A stretch of 64,000 nucleotides of DNA from a virus: IMG/VR virus record IMGVR_UViG_3300046003_007892, positions 1 through 64,000 of that record, one strand, 5' to 3'. Positions 56,355 to 64,000 of the stretch are shown piece by piece. A program made the position numbers and the translations under genes. Positions within the stretch are counted from its first letter, which is position 1. The number at the start of each line of letters is the position of its first letter. The notes below the pieces were generated by a model. It saw only the letters and a program-made list of their open reading frames with translations, ran no database searches and was not told the DNA's origin.

Positions 56355-56894
56355 ATGTTTGTCAAGGCCAATGAACTAGCCGCCGTCCTCAACGAGTCCG
56401 AAACCGGCAAGATGAGCGTGGGGGTCTACACCGACACCATGTCCGCCGCCGCGCTGGGCAAGCTGCTCGACGCCGAGGTCGTGGATACGGATTCGTTCCA
56501 GCCCCGCGACGGAAGGCTGGTCATCGACTGCACCGATGCCGTCACCGACGACATGGACCGCAAGCGGGAAATCTATGCCGCCATCGACCGAGCCGCGCTC
56601 TACAGCGGGGTCTGCACGGCGGTGTTCGCCTTCAGGCAAAGCTACGATCTCGGTGCCGCCTCGAACCGCATCATCAACTTCACGATGCGGCGCAGGGGAC
56701 GGCCGAGCCGGGTTGACCCCGAGAAAGTCATCAACGCCCTTCGGGGGACCACTCCTGGCCCGCTCGTGCTCGCCAACATCGAACGTGGCGCCATGACCGT
56801 GGTGGGCAAGGAGTTCGGCCTGACCCGCGCCCGCGTCTCCCAGATCGTTCAGGACTACGTCGCGTCCCAGCCGAAGCCCCGGAAGGCCAAGTGA
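56355..56894 (+). CDS. Protein with C-terminal helix-turn-helix
   Basis: 179 residues. Residues ~120-175: RRRGRPSRVDPEKVINALRG, then GAMTVVGKEFGLTRARVSQI, a sigma-4-like HTH. The N-terminal part is alpha/beta with resolvase-like length (IDCTDAVTDDMDRKREIYAA) but no clear catalytic Ser. Likely a DNA-binding regulator. Confidence 0.75.
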   Translation: MFVKANELAAVLNESETGKMSVGVYTDTMSAAALGKLLDAEVVDTDSFQPRDGRLVIDCTDAVTDDMDRKREIYAAIDRAALYSGVCTAVFAFRQSYDLGAASNRIINFTMRRRGRPSRVDPEKVINALRGTTPGPLVLANIERGAMTVVGKEFGLTRARVSQIVQDYVASQPKPRKAK

Positions 56895-57058
56895 TGCGGC
56901 GCCTGAATCCCACCCATATACGAAACGAAACGCTCCGAAGGGCCGGGACCATCAACACCGTCATGACTGGCGTCTACCTTAGCGGCGCCGGTCATGGCTT
57001 CGTTTGCGGCGTGATCGCCACCCTGGCGGTCGTCGGCATCGTTGCGCTCATTTTCTGA
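56894..57058 (+). CDS. Small membrane protein
   Basis: 54 residues; one C-terminal membrane segment (GVIATLAVVGIVALIF) after a basic front. ATG overlaps the previous stop; its TGA overlaps the next ATG. Confidence 0.68.
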   Translation: MRRLNPTHIRNETLRRAGTINTVMTGVYLSGAGHGFVCGVIATLAVVGIVALIF

Positions 57059-57702
57059 TGGGCGGCGCAGTAAAGGTCGCCTTTCGGCTCCACGACGGCA
57101 CGGTCACGGCTGACACCCGGTGGACGAACGCGGTCCCCCACAAGCTCACGGACCCAATGTTAGTGGCCGACGACGCAGAATACTTGCGCGAATACGCGTA
57201 TGCGGAATCCGACTATCGGAGCAACGGTGAGGACGTTACGGTCTCACCGACCGGATACGGTCTGATCGTCGTCGATGCCATCACGCACACCATTTACAGC
57301 GGCAACGGCTACTGCACGCCGGGTGAGCACAACGCCTCGACGATCATGAGAAATACCCGGCAGGACCCAGAAGCGTTCAAGCTCTGGGACCAGATGATGC
57401 GCGAAGGCCGCCTGTCGGTCTATCGTTTCTTGAGCGGCGGCGTGCGCGAACCCTATCCGGGCTTCGCGGCCGATTCGCCCCTCACCGTCACAGAAGAGGC
57501 CCGTTCCATCTACCATTTCGAGGAGCGGGCGAACGAGTACACCACGGTCGTCATCAGCCTCGCGCCATGGACGGTGCGGCGGTTTAGCATGACGCCCGAT
57601 CTCGAAATGCTCAATGCCCTCGTCGAGGGGGGCTTCCCCCTGACAGACCTGGACCGGCTGGCGTGGAATCACTGGTTCCGCGACCAAGAAAACGAAAACT
57701 AA
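57058..57702 (+). CDS. Hypothetical protein
   Basis: 214 residues (MGGAVKVAFRLHDGTVTADT). A beta-rich body, with SPTGYGLIVVDAITHTIYSG in the middle. Coupled to the small membrane protein. Not recognised. Confidence 0.7.
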   Translation: MGGAVKVAFRLHDGTVTADTRWTNAVPHKLTDPMLVADDAEYLREYAYAESDYRSNGEDVTVSPTGYGLIVVDAITHTIYSGNGYCTPGEHNASTIMRNTRQDPEAFKLWDQMMREGRLSVYRFLSGGVREPYPGFAADSPLTVTEEARSIYHFEERANEYTTVVISLAPWTVRRFSMTPDLEMLNALVEGGFPLTDLDRLAWNHWFRDQENEN

Positions 57703-57713
57703 AGGGACCACCC

Positions 57714-58868
57714 ATGGCGACCAAGACACCGTCGAAAAAATCTTTGATGATTCCGAACTCGCAGTGGCGGGTGATGGAGGACGTCGAAATCCGGCACTGG
57801 GCTGAGCCGGGCGGGAGCAATGGGATGGGTTCGGCGAAATCGCGTGCCGTGAAAGTCCTGACAGCGACCATTCCGGCAGGCACGGTCCTGACCGTGATCG
57901 GCAAGTTCACGGCCTTCAGCATTCTCGGCGAGGGCATCACCTTCCCGGCCCAGACCACCGACGCGCTCATCAAGCACGACTTCGGAGCCCTCCGGGATGA
58001 GTTCAACTACAGCGTCGGTGCCCCCGGCTACCGCTTTCATCCCCGCTACCAGGGCATCCAGCTATGGCCGGAGACCGACGACAAGGGCGTCACCTACATC
58101 GAACTCCCCTACGCGGAACTCGCCCCCTATCTGGAACAGGTCGGCGAGCCCGAGCGTCAAACCTTCTGGGTCATTCGCGACGCGGCCACGGGCGAATACT
58201 ATCGCACGACGCGCTGGCTCGGCTACATGACCGACGCCAAGACGAACTGCACCATCAACGTCACGCCGGGCTGGAAGCCCCGTCAGGGCTATCCCTACGA
58301 GATGGAGAAGACGACCGGCAAGGCCAAGAAGCACACCGATCTCGGCAAGATCAAGACGACGATCATGAACTTCACCGGCTATTTCGCCGGGCTGGACCGC
58401 GTCGAGACCAAGGACTGGTTGGAGCGCGACCGTACATCGTCCGGCGACGACACGTGGCCGTTCATCGATACCCTCGAAGCCGTCCAGATCGACAAGATGA
58501 CCAAGGAAGAAATCCAGGTCATCCCGTTGGCTCCGTGGCGCGAACGCAGCCTACGCCTCCGTCGCCTGACGGCCGAGTTCGGCTCCAGTGTCCGCAAGGT
58601 CTTCGACGATCTGGACAAGAAAGGCGTGCTGGCCGACTTCCCCTACATGATCGCCTTCAGGAACCCGAAGGGCTTCACTGACGTCCAGGTCGCCGACATC
58701 GAGGCAGCGGTGAAGACGAGCGGTATCAAGGGCAAGAAAGCCAAGGACGTGAACAGCTACGCCATCGCGGCCAAGTCGTTCTCGCCCGTGCTCGCCACCG
58801 CGCTGTCCAGTCAGGGAATCGAGGGAAAGATCATCTCGACCTCGACCCTCGAAGAAGCCACCGCGTAA
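57714..58868 (+). CDS. Hypothetical protein
   Basis: 384 residues from MATKTPSKKSLMIPNSQWRV. An N-terminal beta region, a Lys-rich middle (KTTGKAKKHTDLGKIKTT) and a long helical C-terminus. Size suggests a structural or DNA-associated role, but no family is recognised. Confidence 0.75.
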   Translation: MATKTPSKKSLMIPNSQWRVMEDVEIRHWAEPGGSNGMGSAKSRAVKVLTATIPAGTVLTVIGKFTAFSILGEGITFPAQTTDALIKHDFGALRDEFNYSVGAPGYRFHPRYQGIQLWPETDDKGVTYIELPYAELAPYLEQVGEPERQTFWVIRDAATGEYYRTTRWLGYMTDAKTNCTINVTPGWKPRQGYPYEMEKTTGKAKKHTDLGKIKTTIMNFTGYFAGLDRVETKDWLERDRTSSGDDTWPFIDTLEAVQIDKMTKEEIQVIPLAPWRERSLRLRRLTAEFGSSVRKVFDDLDKKGVLADFPYMIAFRNPKGFTDVQVADIEAAVKTSGIKGKKAKDVNSYAIAAKSFSPVLATALSSQGIEGKIISTSTLEEATA

Positions 58869-58904
58869 TTTGACAGCAGCCCAGACTGGAAGCCACAATA
58901 GCGA

Positions 58905-59315
58905 ATGGTCTACGTGATCTTCTTCGCCCTTGTGGTCGCCGGTCTGGGCTCGCTCATCTGCGCAGTCATGGCCGCTTACTATCTTGTGAAGATCGCAGCG
59001 ATGTCGGGCGAAGAGGTCCAGGTCGCCTATGATAACGGTGCCCGCTGGCCGCATCAGTGGATTCGCTACGTGGGCACTCCCCTCTATCAGGAGGGGCGGA
59101 AGAAAAAGATTTCGCGAATGATGGCCCGCAAGCGCATCGCCCGCATCGGCATCGACCGCTACGGGAAGAAGATCATCCTCATGGAGACCTTGAAGGCGAT
59201 GGAGGGGCGGCTGGAAGCCTCAGGGAAGCCCGCTGAGCCCATTCGCGTGGATTTGCCTCCCGTGGGCCCACCCGAGCACTATTACGGCGTCTGGCGGCTC
59301 GACAAGGGCCTCTAG
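58905..59315 (+). CDS. Membrane-anchored hypothetical protein
   Basis: 136 residues. One N-terminal membrane segment (VYVIFFALVVAGLGSLICAV), then a basic cytoplasmic part (RKKKISRMMARKRIARIGID). Confidence 0.7.
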   Translation: MVYVIFFALVVAGLGSLICAVMAAYYLVKIAAMSGEEVQVAYDNGARWPHQWIRYVGTPLYQEGRKKKISRMMARKRIARIGIDRYGKKIILMETLKAMEGRLEASGKPAEPIRVDLPPVGPPEHYYGVWRLDKGL

Positions 59316-60292
59316 GAGGACTTCTGGGGCCCCGGCCAGTTGTCGTGGCGGATGATGTCCTGGAACTCTCCGTAGATGGGAACCACCGAGTCCGCGATCA
59401 GAGGCGAGTCCATGCTCTCCGGGATGGTCAGCATCGCGGTGAAGTGTTTGATATCTTCGGGATGGCGGCGGGTCAGGGCCTCGATCTCGTTCCGGGCCCA
59501 ACGCTGCTTCCAGCCCAACCGTTCGGCATTGACCCAGGTCGTCAACCGAATGGACACCGCTTCGCCCTTGATCGCGAACGGATTATCGACCGGGATGTCG
59601 ATCACGTTCGTCCCGGAGCGGTCGCTGATGACCCGAACCCGCATGCCGGATTCCCAGGTGTCGTGGGTGGACATGTAGTTGCCCAGGAGGAGGCCGTCGC
59701 GGAACGGCATCATGCAGCCGAAGTCCCCGCGCTTCTGGCTCACGAACGCGAACAGGGGGACGAGCATGAGGAGTTCAGGCAGACCTCCCATCAGGCACTG
59801 AACTGGCTTGCTCTCGCAGGCGCCGCGCTCAATCAGGCGTTCCAGCACATGCTTGGCGAAGGTGAGGTTGCACGAGATGTCGTCGATGACGACGCGGTGG
59901 CGGTCGCAGATGAGCCGCATGTATCGGACCTCAACGATGTCCTCGTCGAACTCCCGTTCATCCTCCATCGACTTCAGCTTGTGGGTGGTGGCCGACAGAT
60001 AGAAGAAGCCGTCAACGTCCGACAGCACGCCTTCGAAGCCCGCGACACGAACCCGTGTGTGATGCGTCGAGACCACGTTGAGGGTTTCGGCGACGCGGGC
60101 GATCAACTGCCGCCGAACCTTTTCGACTGTGGTCTTCGAGAGCTTGGGATGCTTGTCGAACAGGGGCCACGTCAGTTCCTGCATGAGCTTGGCGACTGCG
60201 AAGCGACCATCCTTCCGCGCCGTCGCGTTGTCCTTGCGACGGAGGTTCCGAAGTTCGTCCCTCACGTATCCAATTGTCAGGCGATCAGGCAT
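59312..60292 (-). CDS. Hypothetical protein
   Basis: 326 residues, basic N-terminus, alpha/beta body, several Cys and aromatic residues. Driven by an early promoter whose -10 ends 7 nt before the ATG. Not recognised. Confidence 0.75.
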   Translation of the reverse strand: MPDRLTIGYVRDELRNLRRKDNATARKDGRFAVAKLMQELTWPLFDKHPKLSKTTVEKVRRQLIARVAETLNVVSTHHTRVRVAGFEGVLSDVDGFFYLSATTHKLKSMEDEREFDEDIVEVRYMRLICDRHRVVIDDISCNLTFAKHVLERLIERGACESKPVQCLMGGLPELLMLVPLFAFVSQKRGDFGCMMPFRDGLLLGNYMSTHDTWESGMRVRVISDRSGTNVIDIPVDNPFAIKGEAVSIRLTTWVNAERLGWKQRWARNEIEALTRRHPEDIKHFTAMLTIPESMDSPLIADSVVPIYGEFQDIIRHDNWPGPQKSS

Positions 60293-60299
60293 CCATACT

Positions 60300-60327
60300 G
60301 GTTAAGGATGCCCGATCTCCTTGTCAA
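60300..60327 (-). promoter_or_regulatory. Early-type promoter, N16 spacing
   Basis: Minus strand TTGACA, 16 nt, TTAACC, 7 nt, ATG at 60292. Confidence 0.6.
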
Positions 60328-61022
60328 GCAATTTGAGCCCTGGGTTTATTTTTTGAACCCTTCTTGGGACCGGTAGTGCTGAACGGCGTGGTGGTGATTT
60401 TCTCCATCGACCAACCTTTCTTAAGCCGAACAGAGAATGCGGCCGGGCTGCATCCTAGCTCGCGCGCCCACGCGGCTTGCGTCAGGTTCTTCCCGTCATA
60501 TTCGATGCTTTTCGATGGACCGAGGGGCCGCCCCTGCTTGCTCTTGGGTTTGTTCAAGGCTTCCTCAATCGACCAGCCGCGCAGGAGACGATTCGGTATG
60601 GTGCCGCGATTGAAGCCCTTGGTCTTGCCCCACTGGGTCCTGTTCAGGGTCTCGTCATCGACCGTGATCATGTTCGCGCTCTTGCGAAGTCTCTGAACGC
60701 GTTCTGGGCTCTCACCGAGTGGCGTGGTGATTGCCTCCTCGGTCGTCCATCCGCGCCCCAACCGGGAACGAATAACCTCGCCGCCGATGCCGTAGCGGTC
60801 GCCCCAGTTGGGCGTTGACATCGTCTCGCCGTTGAATGTCAGAAGGCTTGTGGCGTGCCAGGGGTCATGGATGAGGGAGTCGGGACGGAACAGGCGATCT
60901 CCCCGCATGCCGCGCCGCCAACGGATATACAGGGTGTGGCGGTGGATGCCGGTTTCGCGAGCCCACTCGGAGAGGCCTTGCGTTTTGCCCTCGTGGGCAA
61001 CGAGGATTTTCAATGCGGGCAC
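60324..61022 (-). CDS. Repeat DNA-binding protein (homing-endonuclease-type HTH repeats)
   Basis: 232 residues, GTG start. At least three repeats of about 55 residues end R(L/S)RxGW(T/S)xEEAxxxP (SRLGRGWTTEEAITTPLG; NRLLRGWSIEEALNKP; VRLKKGWSMEKITTTP), each preceded by a small HTH. Such repeats form the DNA-binding tails of phage HNH homing enzymes; no nuclease domain is left here. Orphan binding protein or decayed endonuclease. Confidence 0.75.
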   Translation of the reverse strand: MPALKILVAHEGKTQGLSEWARETGIHRHTLYIRWRRGMRGDRLFRPDSLIHDPWHATSLLTFNGETMSTPNWGDRYGIGGEVIRSRLGRGWTTEEAITTPLGESPERVQRLRKSANMITVDDETLNRTQWGKTKGFNRGTIPNRLLRGWSIEEALNKPKSKQGRPLGPSKSIEYDGKNLTQAAWARELGCSPAAFSVRLKKGWSMEKITTTPFSTTGPKKGSKNKPRAQIA

Positions 61023-61097
61023 TCAATATCTCCAAAAAATAACACCCTCCGGGCATAGCCCGGAAGGTATCATTTCGTCTACCAAAAAATGGATGAC

Positions 61098-62126
61098 TTA
61101 TCGAGCCGAAGGCGGCACGAACAGACGGAGGTCGAGATCGTCGATAGCCTGAAGGCGCGGCATCATGGGGTGGTCGAAGTTGAGCGGGTTCTTGCGCTTG
61201 AACCAGCTTCCGCCGATGCGGCCGGTGACGTTATTGAAGATCGTCAAATCCTTCGAGTTGCCGAGCTTCAGGGCGGCGCGCAGACGAGCATCGTCCATCG
61301 GGCCGGTCGTGCTTTCGAGGACATCCTGAATGGCCAGGACCATCAGGTCCCATTCCAGATAGGTGGCGCCGAGTTGGGCTTCATCGCCACCCGCAAGAAC
61401 GGCCAGACCATCGGTCGGCGTCGCGCGCCACGTCGCTTCCGGCACGCCGAGACGACGAGCCAGCGCGGGGACTTCCCACGATTTCAGCAGCGACTGGATG
61501 GGGGCCACGTCGCCGACGTCGCCGTGCACGGTCCAGAACCCGGCAACGAGTTCCGACCAGTTGTCGGTCGAGGCCACGAAACCACGGAGCTTGCGGGCCC
61601 AGTTGTAGAGGGTGATCATCCGCAGACGGGCCCGGACGTTGCCGCGACGAACGCGGACTTCCTGGTCGGGGTCTTCCTCGTGGGCGAGATCGAAATCGCC
61701 GAGGCTCTTCAGCGTCGCGTCATAGAGTTCGGTGAGATCGACGTTCATGTGTTCGAGGCCGAGGGCCCGGCAGGTTTCGATGCCGCGTTCGGTTTCCTCG
61801 GGGTTCTGGTGGATGGGCAGCGTGAAGCCGATCACCCGGTATCCGGCACGTTTGAACAGCGCAGCGACAACGGCCGAATCGACGCCGCCCGACATGCCGA
61901 GCACGACGGTTTCGGTGCCGGTTTGGATGCGGTAGCCGGTCAGACGATGGACCAGCGAGTCCATGATGAAGGTGAGGCTGTGCTCTGGGAGGTAGCGACC
62001 CTTGACGATCTGCGCGTCCAGTTGGGCGGCGAACCAGGGGCTGAGGGTGTGGAGGTTATTTTGGCGGCTGAGATCGAGGATGTCAGCGCGGAGGGCGGCG
62101 TCAGCCACCGGTATTCTGAAGGTCAT
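61098..62126 (-). CDS. nadE: NAD synthetase, ammonia-dependent type
   Basis: 342 residues from the ATG with AGGA upstream (62141 is an alternative start). PP-loop VVLGMSGGVDSAVVAALFKR; then GNVRARLRMITLYNWA, VASTDNWSELVAGFWTVHGD, GDVAPIQSL and DGLAVLAGGDEAQLGATYLE match NadE. No glutaminase domain, so it uses free ammonia. It amidates NaAD to NAD, the last Preiss-Handler step, 7 kb from the other genes and on the opposite strand. Confidence 0.93.
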   Translation of the reverse strand: MTFRIPVADAALRADILDLSRQNNLHTLSPWFAAQLDAQIVKGRYLPEHSLTFIMDSLVHRLTGYRIQTGTETVVLGMSGGVDSAVVAALFKRAGYRVIGFTLPIHQNPEETERGIETCRALGLEHMNVDLTELYDATLKSLGDFDLAHEEDPDQEVRVRRGNVRARLRMITLYNWARKLRGFVASTDNWSELVAGFWTVHGDVGDVAPIQSLLKSWEVPALARRLGVPEATWRATPTDGLAVLAGGDEAQLGATYLEWDLMVLAIQDVLESTTGPMDDARLRAALKLGNSKDLTIFNNVTGRIGGSWFKRKNPLNFDHPMMPRLQAIDDLDLRLFVPPSAR

Positions 62127-62196
62127 AACAAATCCTGCCATGTATGGCGGCGGTCGGGTCTATCCCAGTTGCCGTGCAAGCACTCTACGCCCGCCG

Positions 62197-62454
62197 TCAC
62201 GGCTTGACAATATCTTTGTTCAGTTTCAGCCGAAGTTTTGCTTCCTCGACCTCGCTGTCCAGCGTGAGGATGAGGAGGTGCTCGCAATCCGATTGGTACT
62301 CCTTTGCCCGCCTATAGGGTTTATTCATCCCCGAGGATGGTTTTGCTTCAATGGTGTAGTCGAACAGCACGCCGTCCAGCATGGTGAAGACCTCGGTGAC
62401 CTCTTTTAGGTCGTCGCACCAGAACCGATGAATGAAACGCTGTGAGTGCTGCAT
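62197..62454 (-). CDS. Small hypothetical protein
   Basis: 85 residues (MQHSQRFIHRFWCDDLKEVT...). Alpha/beta, 1 nt after the next-upstream gene. Not recognised. Confidence 0.66.
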   Translation of the reverse strand: MQHSQRFIHRFWCDDLKEVTEVFTMLDGVLFDYTIEAKPSSGMNKPYRRAKEYQSDCEHLLILTLDSEVEEAKLRLKLNKDIVKP

Positions 62455-62455
62455 C

Positions 62456-62791
62456 TCAGATACCCAGCAAGGCGTTGACCTCGACGAGAATGTCTTCGCG
62501 AGGACGGCCCAGTATGGTGCGAGCCAGGGCGGCTACTTTGCCGCCCATGTAGATCGAGCCCAGCATCTGAGCCGAAATGTCATGACAGATGATAGGAGAC
62601 CATTGCCCCGAGGTTCCAATCCAGAACACACTGGAGTTCTCTCCGGGGACGTTGTGCTCGACCCAGAGACCGTCTTCGCGCTCAACCCGGTGGAGGCTCG
62701 TCCGCTTCCACAGGTTTGGAGTTTCGCGGAACGATTTCTCCAGAGCCGCACAGATTGGCAGGCTCTGTTGGTTGAGTTCTTGGTTGGTCAT
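62456..62791 (-). CDS. Hypothetical protein
   Basis: 111 residues (MTNQELNQQSLPICAALEKS...). Upstream member of a two-gene unit with 62197-62454. Not recognised. Confidence 0.66.
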   Translation of the reverse strand: MTNQELNQQSLPICAALEKSFRETPNLWKRTSLHRVEREDGLWVEHNVPGENSSVFWIGTSGQWSPIICHDISAQMLGSIYMGGKVAALARTILGRPREDILVEVNALLGI

Positions 62792-62888
62792 TTGGTGCCC
62801 CGAAAGAGAACCCCTTTTAGAGGAACCATCCGGGTACTGTCAAAATGCTTTTATAGCAGTCGCCAACCAAATCCTTTATAGTTTCCCC

Positions 62889-63179
62889 ATGTTTCAAACC
62901 CAACGCATGGCCACACCGGCTGAACTTGAAATCGCCACCCTCCTGTTCGAGCGGGCCCTTGAGGAGCATCGCATCGAACATAAACTGGCGCAGAAACGGC
63001 GCACGCCGTTCTGGGAATATCGAATGATCGTGTCTGGTATCGACCTCACCATCTCGCAGATGGGGCGGCGTGGAAACATCACCTGCGAGGACTGGAGATT
63101 CGTTGGCAACATGGTCGAGTTCGACACCGAGAGCCAGTTCTCCAAAGACCTCACGAAGGTGATGTTCCTCCTCACCTAG
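62889..63179 (+). CDS. Small hypothetical protein
   Basis: 96 residues from the ATG at 62889 (MFQTQRMATPAELEIATLLF). Ends FDTESQFSKDLTKVMFLL, faintly like the F...DA..F family. Convergent overlap with 63176-63604. Confidence 0.66.
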   Translation: MFQTQRMATPAELEIATLLFERALEEHRIEHKLAQKRRTPFWEYRMIVSGIDLTISQMGRRGNITCEDWRFVGNMVEFDTESQFSKDLTKVMFLLT

Positions 63180-63604
63180 GCATTTTTCACCAGATATTCG
63201 ATGCGGTGCTGGACAGCGATCTGGGCCTTGCGGATGCCAAGCACGGCGGCCTGCTGATAGGCCTCGTCCTGTGCATACAGCCACGGGTCAAACAGGCAGC
63301 CCCGGACAAACGGAAGAGCGGTGAACCCATCGGTGCGCTTCAGCGGAGCGTTCGAAACGCCGCCGATGAGAGTGCCGAACCCAGTGATGCTCTGAAGGAA
63401 GTTGTGGATGTCGATCAGGGTGTTGATCATCTGGTCGTTGATGGCCACGAGGCGGCCGGTGCCGTCGAGACCCCGGAACATGACGCGCTGGGCCCGCTCG
63501 ATGATCTCGTAGTCATCCAGCAGGGCGACCAGCGTGGCCCCCATGCCGTTCACGGTGTAGAACTCGATGCGGCCATTGGCGGGGTCGATGTTGATCGGGG
63601 TCAT
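63176..63604 (-). CDS. Hypothetical protein
   Basis: 142 residues. MTPINIDPANGRIEFYTVNG and a helical middle (INDQMINTLIDIHNFLQSIT). ATG overlaps the upstream stop. Not recognised. Confidence 0.7.
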   Translation of the reverse strand: MTPINIDPANGRIEFYTVNGMGATLVALLDDYEIIERAQRVMFRGLDGTGRLVAINDQMINTLIDIHNFLQSITGFGTLIGGVSNAPLKRTDGFTALPFVRGCLFDPWLYAQDEAYQQAAVLGIRKAQIAVQHRIEYLVKNA

Positions 63605-63795
63605 GCGGCTTCCTCCCGGATGTCGAGCCAGTGGTCTGCGTCGAGAGCACCGTCCGAATAGATGATGAGTTCACGCCCGTTCGACAGGGTGATGCGAATG
63701 CCGTGCGAGACCATCGGGTTTCCCTCGACCTCCACGGCGGTGATGGTCTGGCCGACGATGGACTGGCCAGCGGCGGTGTCTGCTGCGTTGGCCAT
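63601..63795 (-). CDS. Small hypothetical protein
   Basis: 64 residues; VEVEGNPMVSHGIRITLSNG, then RELIIYSDGALD looks like a small beta sandwich. In operon with neighbours. Confidence 0.68.
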   Translation of the reverse strand: MANAADTAAGQSIVGQTITAVEVEGNPMVSHGIRITLSNGRELIIYSDGALDADHWLDIREEAA

Positions 63796-63798
63796 TCC

Positions 63799-64000
63799 TT
63801 AGCCCTCCCAAATGGTGCGGCCGATCACGGCGCCTTCGGGGGCGACGCGGACGCCCTGTTCGTCCAGATAGACGCACTTCCCGTCGATCTTGACGACGAT
63901 GTCCTGAATCATTTCTCCAGGCTCGTCGGTGCGGAAGGCGAAGGGACCGGTGACGATCTCGGTCTGACCCTTGTCGTTGTAGCGTTCACCTTCGACGAGT
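63799..64000 (-). CDS. Hypothetical protein, C-terminal part
   Basis: Open at the window edge. Visible C-terminal 66 residues read ...EIVTGPFAFRTDEPGEMIQD, then VVKIDGKCVYLDEQG. Stop at 63799-63801, 3 nt before the next ATG. Not recognised. Confidence 0.68.
   Translation of the reverse strand, partial: LVEGERYNDKGQTEIVTGPFAFRTDEPGEMIQDIVVKIDGKCVYLDEQGVRVAPEGAVIGRTIWEG

Noticed and set aside
1-64000. CRISPR array
   Set aside because: No regularly spaced direct repeats seen; repeats are inverted pairs around tRNAs and hairpins.

Overview
The window looks like part of a large T4-superfamily myovirus. The left end encodes a T4 gp6-like baseplate wedge protein, a gp25-like wedge protein and a further baseplate-region protein cut by the window edge. 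Most of the rest is tightly packed small phage genes with start/stop overlaps, plus tRNA clusters. A GcrA-like regulator (45482-45781), the high GC and the many apparently leaderless genes point to an alphaproteobacterial host; that is inference. No capsid, terminase, polymerase or sigma gene lies in the window.

Layout: 1-5.5 kb baseplate genes and a cell-wall hydrolase; 5.5-26.6 kb accessory genes including an AAA+ ATPase, an Smr protein, a GroES-sirtuin pair and a DEDD exonuclease; 26.6-27.3 kb tRNA cluster 1; 27.5-35.9 kb small genes; 35.9-36.9 kb a transcription unit of tRNA-like RNA with its own promoter and terminator; 36.9-40.7 kb small genes and an HNH protein; 40.7-43.3 kb tRNA cluster 3, including a tRNA-Asn split by a group I intron; 43.6-46.2 kb an Alt-like ADP-ribosyltransferase and the GcrA-like protein; 46.3-54.9 kb and 61.1-62.1 kb NAD+ metabolism; the remainder is unassigned small genes.

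Three systems stand out. (1) NAD+ supply: nicotinamidase, nicotinate phosphoribosyltransferase, NMN/NaMN adenylyltransferase-Nudix and NAD synthetase together make a Preiss-Handler route, and an outer-membrane porin, PnuC and NadR make a second route from nicotinamide riboside. A 2H phosphoesterase and a macro-domain protein at the front of the locus could recycle ADP-ribose derivatives. (2) A set of late genes whose ATG lies 4-6 nt after a T4-late-like TAAATA box, so the mRNAs should be leaderless. Twelve proteins, most of them from these genes, begin with a short leader ending in (I/L)-x-E, closely resembling the T4 capsid-targeting sequence cut by the prohead protease. They include ADP-ribosyltransferase-like, HExxH metallopeptidase-like and Cys-His-Asp hydrolase-like proteins. 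The proposal is a packaged, injected effector set. (3) Unusual RNA: the intron-bearing tRNA, tRNA-like minihelices, inverted repeats around tRNAs and several hairpin-rich gene-free stretches.

A second promoter class, TTGAC(A/C) then exactly 16 nt then a -10 hexamer, drives many short accessory genes and is presumably read by host sigma-70. The NAD-consuming packaged enzymes and the NAD-making locus fit one model: the phage spends NAD+ to remodel the host and rebuilds the pool, or resists NAD-depleting defence.
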